Shown here: piece after piece, positions 17,298 to 26,587 of the stretch | Numbering within the stretch: position 1 is the stretch's first letter | Layout: each line of letters opens with the position of its first letter | NCBI GenBank assembly: GCA_020638855.1 | Contig: JACKHT010000002.1 | Coordinates: 62,001 to 126,000, forward strand | Reading direction: 5' to 3' | DNA length: 64,000 nt | Source: Planctomycetota bacterium | GTDB lineage: Bacteria > Planctomycetota > UBA1135 > GCA-002686595 | Notes under the pieces: generated by a model | What the model saw: the letters and a program-made list of their open reading frames with translations, nothing else | What the model was told of the DNA's origin: nothing | The model's database searches: none | Position numbers and translations under genes: made by a program

Positions 17298-19397
17298 TCA
17301 GCTACCGAACTTCAGCCATTGGGAGGTGATTTTGCCAAACAACGGGTGCTTTTTCTCGGTCAATTGGACCTCGACCTCGCCTTCCGCGCCTTTGACGTCG
17401 ATCGCTAGGTCCTTGGGGAACCAAGTCACGTTCCAGCCCTTCTTCTGAACCTCCATGGTGTCGGTCGTAGCCGGCATTTTGACAAACTTGGTGCCCTTCT
17501 TCGCTCCAGCCACGCGGGCGCTGGCCTCAGGCCGAGCCACGCATAGATAGGGTCGCTCGTAGCGTTCCCCAGCGGCCCCAACCACCACAACCGTCTCGCC
17601 GATCACCTGGCACCCCTTTGGATCCACGTCGGCCTTGAAGTCAAAACCAAAAGGGCCGCCCAACTCCACGTCCACCGACTTGCCCGCTTCCACCGTCCAG
17701 GTCGGAGTCGATTCTCCAGCGACGATCAGGACCTTTTGCAGCTGCTTCTTTTTGCCCACTGCGATCATGCCTGCCAGCAGCTGATACTCGCCAATGGGTA
17801 CCTCGACGCTACTGCTTGTGGTCAAATCGAACAGGGCTCCCTCCATGCTGCCTTTGCCCTGGAAGACCAGGAACGCAGGCTTGGGCCCTTTGAACTTCAA
17901 TTTGAGCTCACCCGTTTCCGGTTCGACTTTGGCTACCTCCAGGGCCGTTCCATCGTCCACGGAGTGCAGCTCGTACCAAGCCTTGCCGATCTTGGCGAAT
18001 TGAGAAAACGGGACCGCCGTCTTGCTTGAACCGATCAACATCGAGTCAAACTCGGTGTGGAAGTACCCCTTGGTCATGCCAACATGGGCATACGGCGCGG
18101 GTTTGCCCCCGTAAATCCCATCCATGTCTTCGTCGATGATACGGATCGCCTCTCCATCGATCGTCCCGACCATGGTGCCACCTGGCGAGGCATAGATGCC
18201 GTACTGGTTGTCGTTGCCTTGGAGATTGGCCTCCATCCCCTGGTAGTTGTCCTTCTCCTGCCCAACCTGGACCCAGAAGGCCGAATCTCGCGGCTGCCCA
18301 TCAACTTCGAGATGAACATGCACCGGGGCCAAGTTGCCTTTGATGGGAACATCCACGTCGCCTGGCCCCCTGGTCTGATCCCCATCCACATCGATGAAGA
18401 TCTTGGCGGCACCTTCGCGACGGGCTGCGATGGTGTGGCCGGATCGCTTCCAAAGCGGCTCAAACCGCAGAACTCCGGTGATTTCCGATCCTACTTCGCG
18501 CAAGTAAAACGAATGCCAGAGCGGATAGTGCTCATCGACGAAGTAGTTGGGGCGCGTGAAGGCGTAGATATCCTCAAGCAGCTGGAAGGTCAGCGGAACG
18601 CGCACCATCTCGGCGGCGGGTTGATCGGGCCCAGCGCCTTCTTCGCCTTCGCCACCCGGTGCTACGGCTCCCTCAGGGCCGTGGCCCTGCTTGACGAGGG
18701 TGATGTAACGGGGTTTGGCCTGAACCAGGATGTTGTCTTTGAGCCCAATGCGCTCGCGAACCTCGATCATCCGCCCGTAGGCGCTGCAGGCCTTCTTCAG
18801 ATCGGCCTTGTCCTTGGCGCGCTCTTCGTCCCAGGTTACCCCCGAGTAGGCCCAGCATTGCGAAGCGTAGTAGTCACACTGAAAGTCTGCGAACTCTTCG
18901 CCAAGACTGTCAAAGCTGGTCGCGAAGTCGACCATCTCTTGGGTATCGGGGCCCCCTTCCTTGTTCAATGCTTTGAAGTAGTCCGCAACCAGCTTGTTGT
19001 AGGTTTCAATCAGTTTGTTGTAGGTCTTGAAGTCCTCTTTGTCGAAGCGATCGTAGAAGCGACGCATTTCCGCCGGAAAGTCCGTGTCTTTGGCATCCTT
19101 CCAAGCCTTCTCGAGTGCATCGAAGGTCGCGAGCTTGCCGTCGCTGGGAGCGATCACCTGACCGTAGGCGACTTCCAGGATCCAGTTCACCGTTTCATCT
19201 ACGTTTTGGCGCACCAAACGCTCCATCTCCTTACGGGAGTTGACCGTCATCGCGCTCTGGAATTTCTTGCGAAAGGTCTCCCGATCCTCGGTGCTGCTAC
19301 GCACGGCCGTAGCCATACCCGGCTCCGGAGGAGACCAAGCACGGGCGGCCAGGGGGGCGGCGACTAGGGCAAGGCAAACCAGCGTGGGTCGTATCAT
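17298..19397 (-). CDS. Large secreted protein of unknown function
   Basis: 699 residues, family not recognised. A cleavable signal peptide is clear (RPTLVCLALVAAPLAARA). Residues about 30-250 are helical and charged, with two Cys (FQCDYYASQCW). A Gly/Glu/Pro linker lies near 255-275. The rest is beta-rich and holds two acidic loops resembling calcium-binding loops: DVDGDQTRGPGDVDV and DEDMDGIYGGK. The end (about 560-699) has beta-sandwich-like repeats. No protease or hydrolase motif seen. It is exported and could be a T2SS substrate or a surface protein; both are guesses. Upstream and same strand as serS. Confidence 0.75.
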   Translation of the reverse strand: MIRPTLVCLALVAAPLAARAWSPPEPGMATAVRSSTEDRETFRKKFQSAMTVNSRKEMERLVRQNVDETVNWILEVAYGQVIAPSDGKLATFDALEKAWKDAKDTDFPAEMRRFYDRFDKEDFKTYNKLIETYNKLVADYFKALNKEGGPDTQEMVDFATSFDSLGEEFADFQCDYYASQCWAYSGVTWDEERAKDKADLKKACSAYGRMIEVRERIGLKDNILVQAKPRYITLVKQGHGPEGAVAPGGEGEEGAGPDQPAAEMVRVPLTFQLLEDIYAFTRPNYFVDEHYPLWHSFYLREVGSEITGVLRFEPLWKRSGHTIAARREGAAKIFIDVDGDQTRGPGDVDVPIKGNLAPVHVHLEVDGQPRDSAFWVQVGQEKDNYQGMEANLQGNDNQYGIYASPGGTMVGTIDGEAIRIIDEDMDGIYGGKPAPYAHVGMTKGYFHTEFDSMLIGSSKTAVPFSQFAKIGKAWYELHSVDDGTALEVAKVEPETGELKLKFKGPKPAFLVFQGKGSMEGALFDLTTSSSVEVPIGEYQLLAGMIAVGKKKQLQKVLIVAGESTPTWTVEAGKSVDVELGGPFGFDFKADVDPKGCQVIGETVVVVGAAGERYERPYLCVARPEASARVAGAKKGTKFVKMPATTDTMEVQKKGWNVTWFPKDLAIDVKGAEGEVEVQLTEKKHPLFGKITSQWLKFGS

Positions 19398-19509
19398 GAT
19401 CGTAAGGGGGTGAGCGGGCGTCCAGCGGACCGATAGTTTACCACCCGGCCCGTTTCGAGCACAAAATCCGCTCCCCCAAGAGCCCTTGACCAGCCCAAAC
19501 GGTGGCGAT

Positions 19510-20295
19510 TCAGCGTTTGCGCTCAGACATCCGCTTAAGGAAATCGCGCTCGCGCTGGCTCAAGCTAGCGATGCCATCCCGCGCGATTTTGGCCAGCAGA
19601 TCGTCCATGCGTTGGGCCTCGTCCTGCTCCGTCTGGCGGGCCTGCTGGGCGCGCAGCGCTGTCCAACGGCTGGGGAAGTCGATCCAAATCCACCCCTTAC
19701 GAGCCCACAAAAACCCAAACAGGGCCCCACCCAGGTGCACCCAGTGCGCCACCCCGGAGTCCATCCCATCCCGAAGCGCAACGATCACCATAAAGGCGTC
19801 GAGGCCGACGATGAGCATCGCCATGACCTTGAGCGTCATCGGAAAGATCAGGAAGATTACGGGGGTCTGGGGCCGTAGAACGGCTACCGCGACGATCACC
19901 CCCAGTACCGCTCCGGAGGCTCCGATCGCTGGGTGCGGGGAACCCAGCATGGAAGCGAGCAAGTGCAATACGCCGCCTGCCACCATGGCTCCGAAGTAGG
20001 TCACCGCCATGCGCGTAGATCCCACGAGCTGTTCCAGCAGGGTGCCAAAGAAGTACAGCGCCAACATGTTGAACGCCAAATGGCTGAGACTGCCCACACT
20101 ATGCAGGAAACCATAGGTCACCAGCTGCCAAACAGGGAAGTACGGAGCATGGGTTCCCCATGTGAAGGGGTTCAAGCTCAGATACGTCATTCCCTCCGCA
20201 AACACGCCCTTTTGGAACGACAACACCATCGAGACCAAAAAAATGGCCACGTTCCACATCAAGAGTTTGCGTACAACCGGCGTGAGCGACGGCAA
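19510..20295 (-). CDS. Rhomboid-family intramembrane serine protease
   Basis: 261 residues. Six membrane segments between about residues 10 and 190. Signature elements present: HSVGSLSHLAFNMLALYFFG (HxxxN of the second segment), catalytic Ser in GASGAVLGV, catalytic His in HWVHLGGALFGF. The C-terminal 70 residues are soluble and charged (QQARQTEQDEAQRMDDLLAKI, then SLSQRERDFLKRMSERKR), a tail common in planctomycete and myxobacterial rhomboids. Substrate unknown. Confidence 0.9.
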   Translation of the reverse strand: MPSLTPVVRKLLMWNVAIFLVSMVLSFQKGVFAEGMTYLSLNPFTWGTHAPYFPVWQLVTYGFLHSVGSLSHLAFNMLALYFFGTLLEQLVGSTRMAVTYFGAMVAGGVLHLLASMLGSPHPAIGASGAVLGVIVAVAVLRPQTPVIFLIFPMTLKVMAMLIVGLDAFMVIVALRDGMDSGVAHWVHLGGALFGFLWARKGWIWIDFPSRWTALRAQQARQTEQDEAQRMDDLLAKIARDGIASLSQRERDFLKRMSERKR

Positions 20296-20363
20296 GGTGT
20301 CCTCCAGTTCCGTTGAAAGGCTTGATCCCTAAAGATCTTGGCGCCGGCCAGACAGCGTCGGGC

Positions 20364-21248
20364 TCAGCGCCCCCACCCTAAGTCCTTGGCCGTCATCCCA
20401 CAACGCAAAGCCGCGCTTTGCAGGGTGTTGACCAACAGCATCGCAATCGTCATGGGCCCGATTCCGCCGGGCACAGGGGTGATGGCCGAAGCGATGCGGG
20501 AGGCGCCCTCAAAATCCACATCCCCGACCAGGCGACCGTCTTCGGCGCGGTTGATGCCCACATCCAGTACCACCGCGCCGGGTTGCACCCAATCGCCTCG
20601 GATGAGTTCGGGAATCCCCACGGCTGCGACCAAAATGTCGGCCCGCCGGCAATGCTGTTCCAGCTCCTGGGTCCGGGAATGGCAGATGGTGACGGTTGCG
20701 TTGGCCGCCAAAGCCAAATGGGCCAAGGGCTTTCCGACAAGCATCGATCGGCCCACGACGACCACGTGCTTGCCTTCCAGCCCGATCTCGTAGCGCGTGA
20801 GCAATTCGATGCAGCCGGCTGGTGTGCACGGGCGCAACCCTGGACGCCCCGTAACCAAGGCCGCCACATTGCTTTGGGTCAGGCCATCCACATCCTTATG
20901 GGGCGGGATCGCCTCGATGACTTCCGCTGCGTCCAGGTGGCTGGGCAAGGGCAGTTGTACCAGGATTCCGTGCACGGCGTCGTCTTCTGCGAGGGTGCGG
21001 ACCTCCTGGAGCAGGCGTTCTTGCGTCGTCGCGGCACCAAGCCGTACCGTCTGGACAGCGAGCCCAGCATCGCTGGCCGCGCGGTCCTTGTTGCGCACAT
21101 AAACATGGCTGGCGGGATCCTCGCCCACCAACACCACCGCAAGCCCGGCGCGGCATCCGCTCTCTTCGAGTTTCGCCGCAGCCGAACGCACTTCGGTCCG
21201 GATCGCCAAAGCCGTGGCTTTGCCATCGAGTATCCGAGCTTCGGACAT
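20364..21248 (-). CDS. folD: Bifunctional methylenetetrahydrofolate dehydrogenase/cyclohydrolase FolD
   Basis: 294 residues. Interconverts 5,10-methylene-, methenyl- and 10-formyl-THF with NADP. Catalytic Lys in YVRNKDRA, substrate loop DVDGLTQSN, PCTPAG, and the cofactor motif GRSMLVGKPLA; PVPGGIGPMTIAMLL at the end is the family's second signature. Start is ATG 21248; a GTG at 21251 abuts the ccsA stop. Last gene of the long minus-strand run. Confidence 0.96.
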   Translation of the reverse strand: MSEARILDGKATALAIRTEVRSAAAKLEESGCRAGLAVVLVGEDPASHVYVRNKDRAASDAGLAVQTVRLGAATTQERLLQEVRTLAEDDAVHGILVQLPLPSHLDAAEVIEAIPPHKDVDGLTQSNVAALVTGRPGLRPCTPAGCIELLTRYEIGLEGKHVVVVGRSMLVGKPLAHLALAANATVTICHSRTQELEQHCRRADILVAAVGIPELIRGDWVQPGAVVLDVGINRAEDGRLVGDVDFEGASRIASAITPVPGGIGPMTIAMLLVNTLQSAALRCGMTAKDLGWGR

Positions 21249-21251
21249 CAC

Positions 21252-23222
21252 TTAGGTCCGCTCCACGAGCTGACGCCGATCCTGCATGTACTTGGCGAAC
21301 AGCGCAAGACCCACGATGACCAGCTCGAGGCCGTAGAACGAGGTCAGCCAGAAGCCGACCCCTTCGGTGAATCCGTAGCTATGCAGACCCACCCCCAGAA
21401 GGTTGACCCCCCACCATGAGAACGCAACCACAAGGCCCAGCAACACGTTCATGATGGCTAGGCCAAACTGGCGGATGTAGCCCCCCATACGGGCGTGCAG
21501 GATCAACAGCTCCCACAGGCAAATCATCAAGGCCCCGTTTTCTTTGGGGTCCCAACCCCAGAAGCGGCCCCACGAGTCGTTGGCCCAAACACCGCCCAGG
21601 ATGGTACCCACCACGGAGAACAGCAGGCTGAAGCAAAGAACGCCGTACACCATGCGCGACAACTCCGCTCGTACGCCGCTGTCCTTACGCCCCTTGCCGA
21701 AGAAGAATGAACCCAACCAAACGTGGGCCAGGGCTGCAGCCAACATACCTGCTGCGTAGCCAATGTTGATGGTGGTTACGTGGATGGCCAACCAATAGTT
21801 CGTATCGAGCACTGCAACCAGACTTGGCATGGTGTCCCCAGCCGTAGCGGCCTCGCGCAGCTCGTAACGACCGGCCATGAACATGCCAAGTGCACCCAGG
21901 AAACTAGCCACCGCCAATCCAATTCGGCGCCTGGTGGTCCACTCCAGGAAGAGGGCCGTCACGACCGCTACGGAAGCAATGAACAGGATCGTTTCGTACA
22001 ACGTCGAGATCGGCGGGCGCTGGCGAAGGATGCAGCGGTAGGTGATGCCAACGGTCAACAGCACCCAGCCCAACGAACTGAACACCCATGCCCCGCGGAC
22101 CAACCACGAGCCTTTTCCGCCCGCACCACTGCGTAGCCAACTGAAGGCGATCAGAAGAAAGCCCAGAACAAAGGCGTAGAGTGCTCGGTAGAAGAAGTCG
22201 TAGCGATAGAAATCGCGCTCCATGGGAATGCGGGCGTACTCCCCGCGTGCCTTGGCGCGGGCTTCGATTTCCCCGGCAAAGGTAGATAGCTCCGCTTCAA
22301 AGCCCGCAGGGTCGTTTTTGGAGGCTACTACGCGGCCCAAAGTCTCCATCAAAGGGACCTCAGCCATGGCCGCTGGATCGCCCTGCAAGCAAAGCGTGAT
22401 CATCTCGGGCCATGCCATCCATTCGGGCTCTTGCTCCGCGTCTACCTGCGGTGGAAAGATCCCCAATCCGCCAATGTTGCGGCGGGCCATGCTGTCGATC
22501 TTGTCCGAGAGGGCTTGCCACGCGGGGCCCGACTCCTGCCCGATCACGCGCTGGCGAAAGTCGGGAGCCAATGCAAGAAACTCCGGCAACTCCGGGTCGC
22601 GACCACCGTACAGGTCGGACACCGAATCCAAAGCCGAAGTCGGCAGAGGATTCCCGGCAAAGGCCGTGAAGCGGCACAAGTCTTCAAAGTCGGAAACGTT
22701 GCGCCACAGGTTGACCACCTGGCGTTCTACCAAGTCGCGCTCCTTGCTGTCCTTGCGGAATGCCGCACCCGCGACCTGATCCAAGCGAGCACGCACGGGA
22801 GCCAACTCCTCGTAACTATAGCGATCCCGTTTCTTCTTGGTTTCCAAGTCGAGCCCGATGGCCACAGCCACGGCTTTGTACTGGATCACAAAGTTCGGAT
22901 AGCGCTTGGCCTGCTCGGGGAAGAAGAAACAGTCGAGCAGCCAGGCCTCGGGGTTGAGGGTTTCTTCAGGCGCCAGCCCCCCGGACTTCATGCTCCGTTT
23001 GCCATAGAAGCGCAGCATTTTGAACCCGGCCAGGGTGCTCAGCGGTTTGATCCGTCCACCATCCTGCACTGGGATCGCCCCGAAGGTGTCGAGGATCTCT
23101 TTGGAGTAGGCAAAGGTCCGTTCGGGCTTCTCCGGCCCCGATGACCCGGTTTGGGCCTGGACAATCCCACCCAACCATACCATGGCCACCAAGGCCAACA
23201 GGGACATCATGCAACGCTTCAT
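21252..23222 (-). CDS. ccsA: Cytochrome c synthase subunit CcsA with large N-terminal extracytoplasmic domain
   Basis: 656 residues from ATG 23222; the frame extends upstream but ATG 23222 overlaps the resB stop as ATGA. With ResB it forms the system II (Ccs) haem ligation complex. Signal-like segment MMSLLALVAMVWLGG, then about 320 residues outside the membrane with no match I recognise, then a membrane domain from about 355 with the haem-binding WWD motif WGRFWGWDPKENGAL and conserved His in LAIHVTTINIGYAAG and GVGLHSYGF. The classical CcsA is about 320 residues, so this one is doubled by the N-terminal domain. Confidence 0.92.
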   Translation of the reverse strand: MKRCMMSLLALVAMVWLGGIVQAQTGSSGPEKPERTFAYSKEILDTFGAIPVQDGGRIKPLSTLAGFKMLRFYGKRSMKSGGLAPEETLNPEAWLLDCFFFPEQAKRYPNFVIQYKAVAVAIGLDLETKKKRDRYSYEELAPVRARLDQVAGAAFRKDSKERDLVERQVVNLWRNVSDFEDLCRFTAFAGNPLPTSALDSVSDLYGGRDPELPEFLALAPDFRQRVIGQESGPAWQALSDKIDSMARRNIGGLGIFPPQVDAEQEPEWMAWPEMITLCLQGDPAAMAEVPLMETLGRVVASKNDPAGFEAELSTFAGEIEARAKARGEYARIPMERDFYRYDFFYRALYAFVLGFLLIAFSWLRSGAGGKGSWLVRGAWVFSSLGWVLLTVGITYRCILRQRPPISTLYETILFIASVAVVTALFLEWTTRRRIGLAVASFLGALGMFMAGRYELREAATAGDTMPSLVAVLDTNYWLAIHVTTINIGYAAGMLAAALAHVWLGSFFFGKGRKDSGVRAELSRMVYGVLCFSLLFSVVGTILGGVWANDSWGRFWGWDPKENGALMICLWELLILHARMGGYIRQFGLAIMNVLLGLVVAFSWWGVNLLGVGLHSYGFTEGVGFWLTSFYGLELVIVGLALFAKYMQDRRQLVERT

Positions 23223-24430
23223 TGGGCACTCTCCACCTGGCGGTTTTGGCTTTGTTTCTTGAGGAAGGCGAGCAGTCTTTGGCCAAACGCGATCAGCATT
23301 CCGGCTGCGATCACCCAACACGAGTACTCGGGCCAGCGGTCCGAGGGATTGCGCACCACCGAAAACACCGAGAACAGGCGTGTGCCCGGGCGGGCGTTGG
23401 ACGGGCCCCAGCTGCTCTGGAAGGCCACAATGCCCTTGTCGCGCAGCGGCTCGTTCATGGCGATGTGCACCGGGGTTTCGCTGGCCGTGGTCTTGTCGAT
23501 CTTGATCACGTGGCTGGAGTACACACTCGCGATGTCGGTGCGCGGGTGGTCTTCCTTGGTGAACTTCTCGAGCCGCATGGCGAAGGGCATAGGAGTCCGC
23601 ATGCGGCGGATTTCGATGGCGAACTGCTTCCCTGCCCTGGATACCACAAATGGGGCATTCTCGCCTGCCCATAGGATCGCTTGCTCGCCGCCCACTTCGT
23701 GGGTGGCTCCCTTGGGCACAACATCCGCGAAGATCGCCGCTGCGTTGAATTCCTCGTCGGGTTCTGGTTTGACGGGCATGACCGCAAATCCGTCGATCAC
23801 TGGGTAGTCACTGCTCCACATGGGCCCCTTCGGCAAGACCCGCGCATTGCGCACAAAATGGCGCAAGCGTAGTTCGAAGGGAAGGTCCGCAGAACTCACG
23901 TAGGCGGTCTCATCACCGTGGATGCCGCGGAAGGCTTGCTCATCCACCACCCATTCGGTGCCACTGGTGAGTCCGCCAGCCGGTGCCGGAACCAGCTCGC
24001 GTACGGCCACTTCCCATTGGTTGTGGCTGACGAAGTCGGTGGCCTGCTCGCCCTCGTACAGTCGGACGTAGCCCTCCACGGCGGTCAAGTGCTTGACAAG
24101 TCCGGCGAGCAGCAGAATTGCGATGCCCGTGTGCACCACCAGAATGCCGGCCGTGCGCTTGGATTTCCGAATGCGGACAAAGCCACCCACCAGAAGGTTG
24201 AGTGACAGCATGGTCATAAGCGCGATTCCCCCGGGGAGCGGAATGCGCAACTTGCCCAAGGGCTGTAGCAAGTACCACGACTCGAAGTACATCTTCTGCG
24301 CCGCATACAGGCCCTCCTTGGTCGATGCCAAGGTCCCGAACAGGGTTAGCAAGAACAGACCGATGAGCAGCGCGCATGCCAGCGCATACGACCCAAAGAA
24401 CCGCATGAACGATTGAACGAGGGTTTTCAT
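23219..24430 (-). CDS. resB: ResB-like cytochrome c biogenesis protein (system II)
   Basis: 403 residues. Membrane segments near 13-33, 63-85, 93-112 and 372-390, with a large extracytoplasmic domain between the third and fourth, as in ResB/Ccs1. Typical family phrases include SYALACALLIGLFLLTLFGT and the late block IAMNEPLRDKGIVAFQSSW. It partners CcsA in delivering haem to apocytochromes c. Joined to the lipoprotein gene before it and ccsA after it by ATGA overlaps, so expression is coupled. Confidence 0.92.
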   Translation of the reverse strand: MKTLVQSFMRFFGSYALACALLIGLFLLTLFGTLASTKEGLYAAQKMYFESWYLLQPLGKLRIPLPGGIALMTMLSLNLLVGGFVRIRKSKRTAGILVVHTGIAILLLAGLVKHLTAVEGYVRLYEGEQATDFVSHNQWEVAVRELVPAPAGGLTSGTEWVVDEQAFRGIHGDETAYVSSADLPFELRLRHFVRNARVLPKGPMWSSDYPVIDGFAVMPVKPEPDEEFNAAAIFADVVPKGATHEVGGEQAILWAGENAPFVVSRAGKQFAIEIRRMRTPMPFAMRLEKFTKEDHPRTDIASVYSSHVIKIDKTTASETPVHIAMNEPLRDKGIVAFQSSWGPSNARPGTRLFSVFSVVRNPSDRWPEYSCWVIAAGMLIAFGQRLLAFLKKQSQNRQVESAQ

Positions 24431-25578
24431 TGACCATCCTCCCAGCGCAGGGTCTGCGCAAACTCGCGCAAGCGCGCCGCTTCCTGGCCCACTTGGTCGC
24501 TGGGTCCAACCAACTTGATGAACAGGGTCTGGTCGCCGAGCGGCACAATGGCCCCCATCAAACGCCCTTCTGCGATTTGTACTTGGTCACCCATGCCTTT
24601 GTACGAGCCAGTCAGGTCTAGCCAATACCCCTCGGCGCCGAGAATCTGCACCCGCTCCAACTGGTCGACGGCGTCCTCACCGACGCGCGGTAAATCGAGC
24701 TGGTCCCGCCAGCGATTCATGTTGAGTGCGACACCGCCCGCCGCACCACCCAGAAGAGTGACCGACAGATCACAGTCTTGGCCCACATCGAATCCAAGCT
24801 TACGCATTGGGCGAGGAGCCTGAAGCCGCCAGGAAACCGGGGCATCGTGGATCAAGTTGCGCTCCCCCGAAGCAGGCCCCGAAGCAGCGCCCGACGCCGG
24901 AGCTCCCGTGGTCCCAGCGCCGGGCAACCCCAACGACGCGCTGAAACGATCGAAGTTCTCGACCTCTTGGTCCACGATAGCTTTCGGGCCCACGAGCTTG
25001 AGGAACACCAGGGTTTCCTGCCGGTAGACGATCAACCCAAGCAGCCCAGCCTGCTCGATAGGATTGCCGCCCATGCCATCGTCGAAAGTCCCCTCGCAGG
25101 CCACGCGCACTCCGGGCACACCGAACAATGGCTGCTGCGGCAAGTTGGCGAGCTCCGTCGAATCGATCGCGGGCAAACCGAATTGGCGGCGCCACCGATT
25201 CACGTTGTCGAGCACCCCCTGTTCGTTGCCCCCTAGGGCCGACAAATAGCAAGTGGCTTGCTCGTTGCCTTGGATCTGAAAGTTGAGCAAACGCATCTGC
25301 GTACCGGCGATGCGCTTCCACGTACTGGGCAGGTCAAAGGAAAAGTCGGGCATCTCATGCGGCGCATGGTCTGCCGGAGCGCTGGGTGAACGCGAACCGA
25401 AGCGTTGCTCGCTGGTCACCACACCCAAGGAAACGTCGGGGCGCCCAATGAACGTGGGCTCCCGCCGGGTCAGGACAGCTTCGCGATCCCCCTTCTGACA
25501 TGCCGCCAACGTCAGCAAGCAACTGGTCAACAGCGCCGTGGTGGAGCGCCTTGCGCCTTGTGAATGAAGCTTGATCAT
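24427..25578 (-). CDS. Lipoprotein with two copies of one domain, in the cytochrome c maturation operon
   Basis: 383 residues, not a family I can name. Lipobox TLAAC near residue 27, so a lipid-anchored envelope protein. Two homologous halves: about 78-225 and 246-383. Shared features in order: a small Leu/Pro strand and Trp (LPSTWKRI / VSWRLQAP), a Gly-rich strand then N-x-NRWR (LDNVNRWRRQFGLP / ALNMNRWRDQLDLP), a G-x-EG/TGSY strand, and the C-terminal QTLVFLKLVGP / DQTLFIKLVGP. Coupled by ATGA overlap to resB. A role in haem or apocytochrome handling is inferred from position only. Confidence 0.8.
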   Translation of the reverse strand: MIKLHSQGARRSTTALLTSCLLTLAACQKGDREAVLTRREPTFIGRPDVSLGVVTSEQRFGSRSPSAPADHAPHEMPDFSFDLPSTWKRIAGTQMRLLNFQIQGNEQATCYLSALGGNEQGVLDNVNRWRRQFGLPAIDSTELANLPQQPLFGVPGVRVACEGTFDDGMGGNPIEQAGLLGLIVYRQETLVFLKLVGPKAIVDQEVENFDRFSASLGLPGAGTTGAPASGAASGPASGERNLIHDAPVSWRLQAPRPMRKLGFDVGQDCDLSVTLLGGAAGGVALNMNRWRDQLDLPRVGEDAVDQLERVQILGAEGYWLDLTGSYKGMGDQVQIAEGRLMGAIVPLGDQTLFIKLVGPSDQVGQEAARLREFAQTLRWEDGQ

Positions 25579-25582
25579 AGGG

Positions 25583-26587
25583 CTATTTCTTTCGGTACAG
25601 CACGTACTCGGCGATGCGCTGGAGCGCTTCCCGCGCAGCGCTAGGCGGAATCGCCTCCAAGCGACCCAAGGCGCTGTGCAGCAACTCTTGAGCGCGCCGG
25701 CGAGCGAAGGCCAGGCCGGCCTCCAAATCGCAGGCTTCCCGCAGCGCCTGTAGGCGGTCGGTCACGGACGGATCCTGGTAAGCTAGGCGGATGCGAGCTT
25801 GCACGGTTTCGGAGCTGTTTTGGTAGGTCCATAGGATGGGCAAGGTCACCTTGCCATCCTCTACATCGTTACCAACCCGTTTGCCGACCTCCACTTCCTT
25901 GCCGATTACATCGAGGACATCGTCCATGATTTGGAAGGCGAGCCCCAATTCGCGGCCAAAGGCCTTGAGCTCCAGGGCCTTGCGCTCCTCCTTATCGGAC
26001 CAAGCGCCGGGTTCCCCTTTGTACCTAGCCCCCAATTCGCAGGCTGCGGCATACAGCTCGGCGGTTTTGGCCGCAGCGATCGACTCGTAGGTGTCCTGAT
26101 CTAGGTCAAATCGATAGCGCAAGGCGGCCTGTTCCATTTCGCCGGCACAGATGCGCTGCGCCGCCAAGGAAAGCAGGCTGGCGGCCAAAATCGAGCGCAA
26201 ACGGGTCGAAAGGTGGAAAGCACGGCTGTACAGCATGTCGCCCAGCAGGATGGCGGTCTGTTCGTCCCAGGCCACGTGCACGCTGGGCAGGTTGCGCCGC
26301 AAGTCGGCCCCATCCAAGACATCGTCGTGCACCAAAGTGGCCAAGTGGATCAACTCGAGCACCGCGGCGACCTGCGGCAATTCGGGATCTCGATTGTCGA
26401 CGGCTTGCCCCGCGAGAAGCACCAGAGCAGCCCGCAGTTCTTTGCCGCGAAAGCGCGAAATGTGGGCGACCCGTTCGCCCACCGGCCCCTGGTCGGACAG
26501 TTCCGCCGAAAGGATTTCCCGCATGGCGATCAAGCCCGCGCGAACCGGCGCCAACAGCTCCGGCAATGCCACCACTTCGGAACTCAT
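25583..26587 (-). CDS. Polyprenyl diphosphate synthase (trans-isoprenyl)
   Basis: 334 residues from ATG 26587, which overlaps the mobA stop as ATGA (the frame runs on to a TTG at 26623). First aspartate-rich motif LVHDDVLDGADLRR, second in FQIMDDVLDVIGKE; Lys/Arg of the substrate pocket in RGKELRAAL. It elongates isoprenoid diphosphates, most likely octaprenyl- or heptaprenyl-type for quinones, as the neighbouring cytochrome genes suggest. Chain length cannot be read reliably by eye. Confidence 0.92.
   Translation of the reverse strand: MSSEVVALPELLAPVRAGLIAMREILSAELSDQGPVGERVAHISRFRGKELRAALVLLAGQAVDNRDPELPQVAAVLELIHLATLVHDDVLDGADLRRNLPSVHVAWDEQTAILLGDMLYSRAFHLSTRLRSILAASLLSLAAQRICAGEMEQAALRYRFDLDQDTYESIAAAKTAELYAAACELGARYKGEPGAWSDKEERKALELKAFGRELGLAFQIMDDVLDVIGKEVEVGKRVGNDVEDGKVTLPILWTYQNSSETVQARIRLAYQDPSVTDRLQALREACDLEAGLAFARRRAQELLHSALGRLEAIPPSAAREALQRIAEYVLYRKK

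Noticed and set aside
18057..19367. Long plus-strand open frame opposite the secreted orphan
   Set aside because: Shadow frame of a high-GC gene; no domain pattern, while the minus strand has a signal peptide and coherent protein.
23223..23672. Upstream extension of the ccsA frame
   Set aside because: The extension covers the 3' part of resB in another frame; ATG 23222 with the ATGA overlap and a hydrophobic leader is the natural start.
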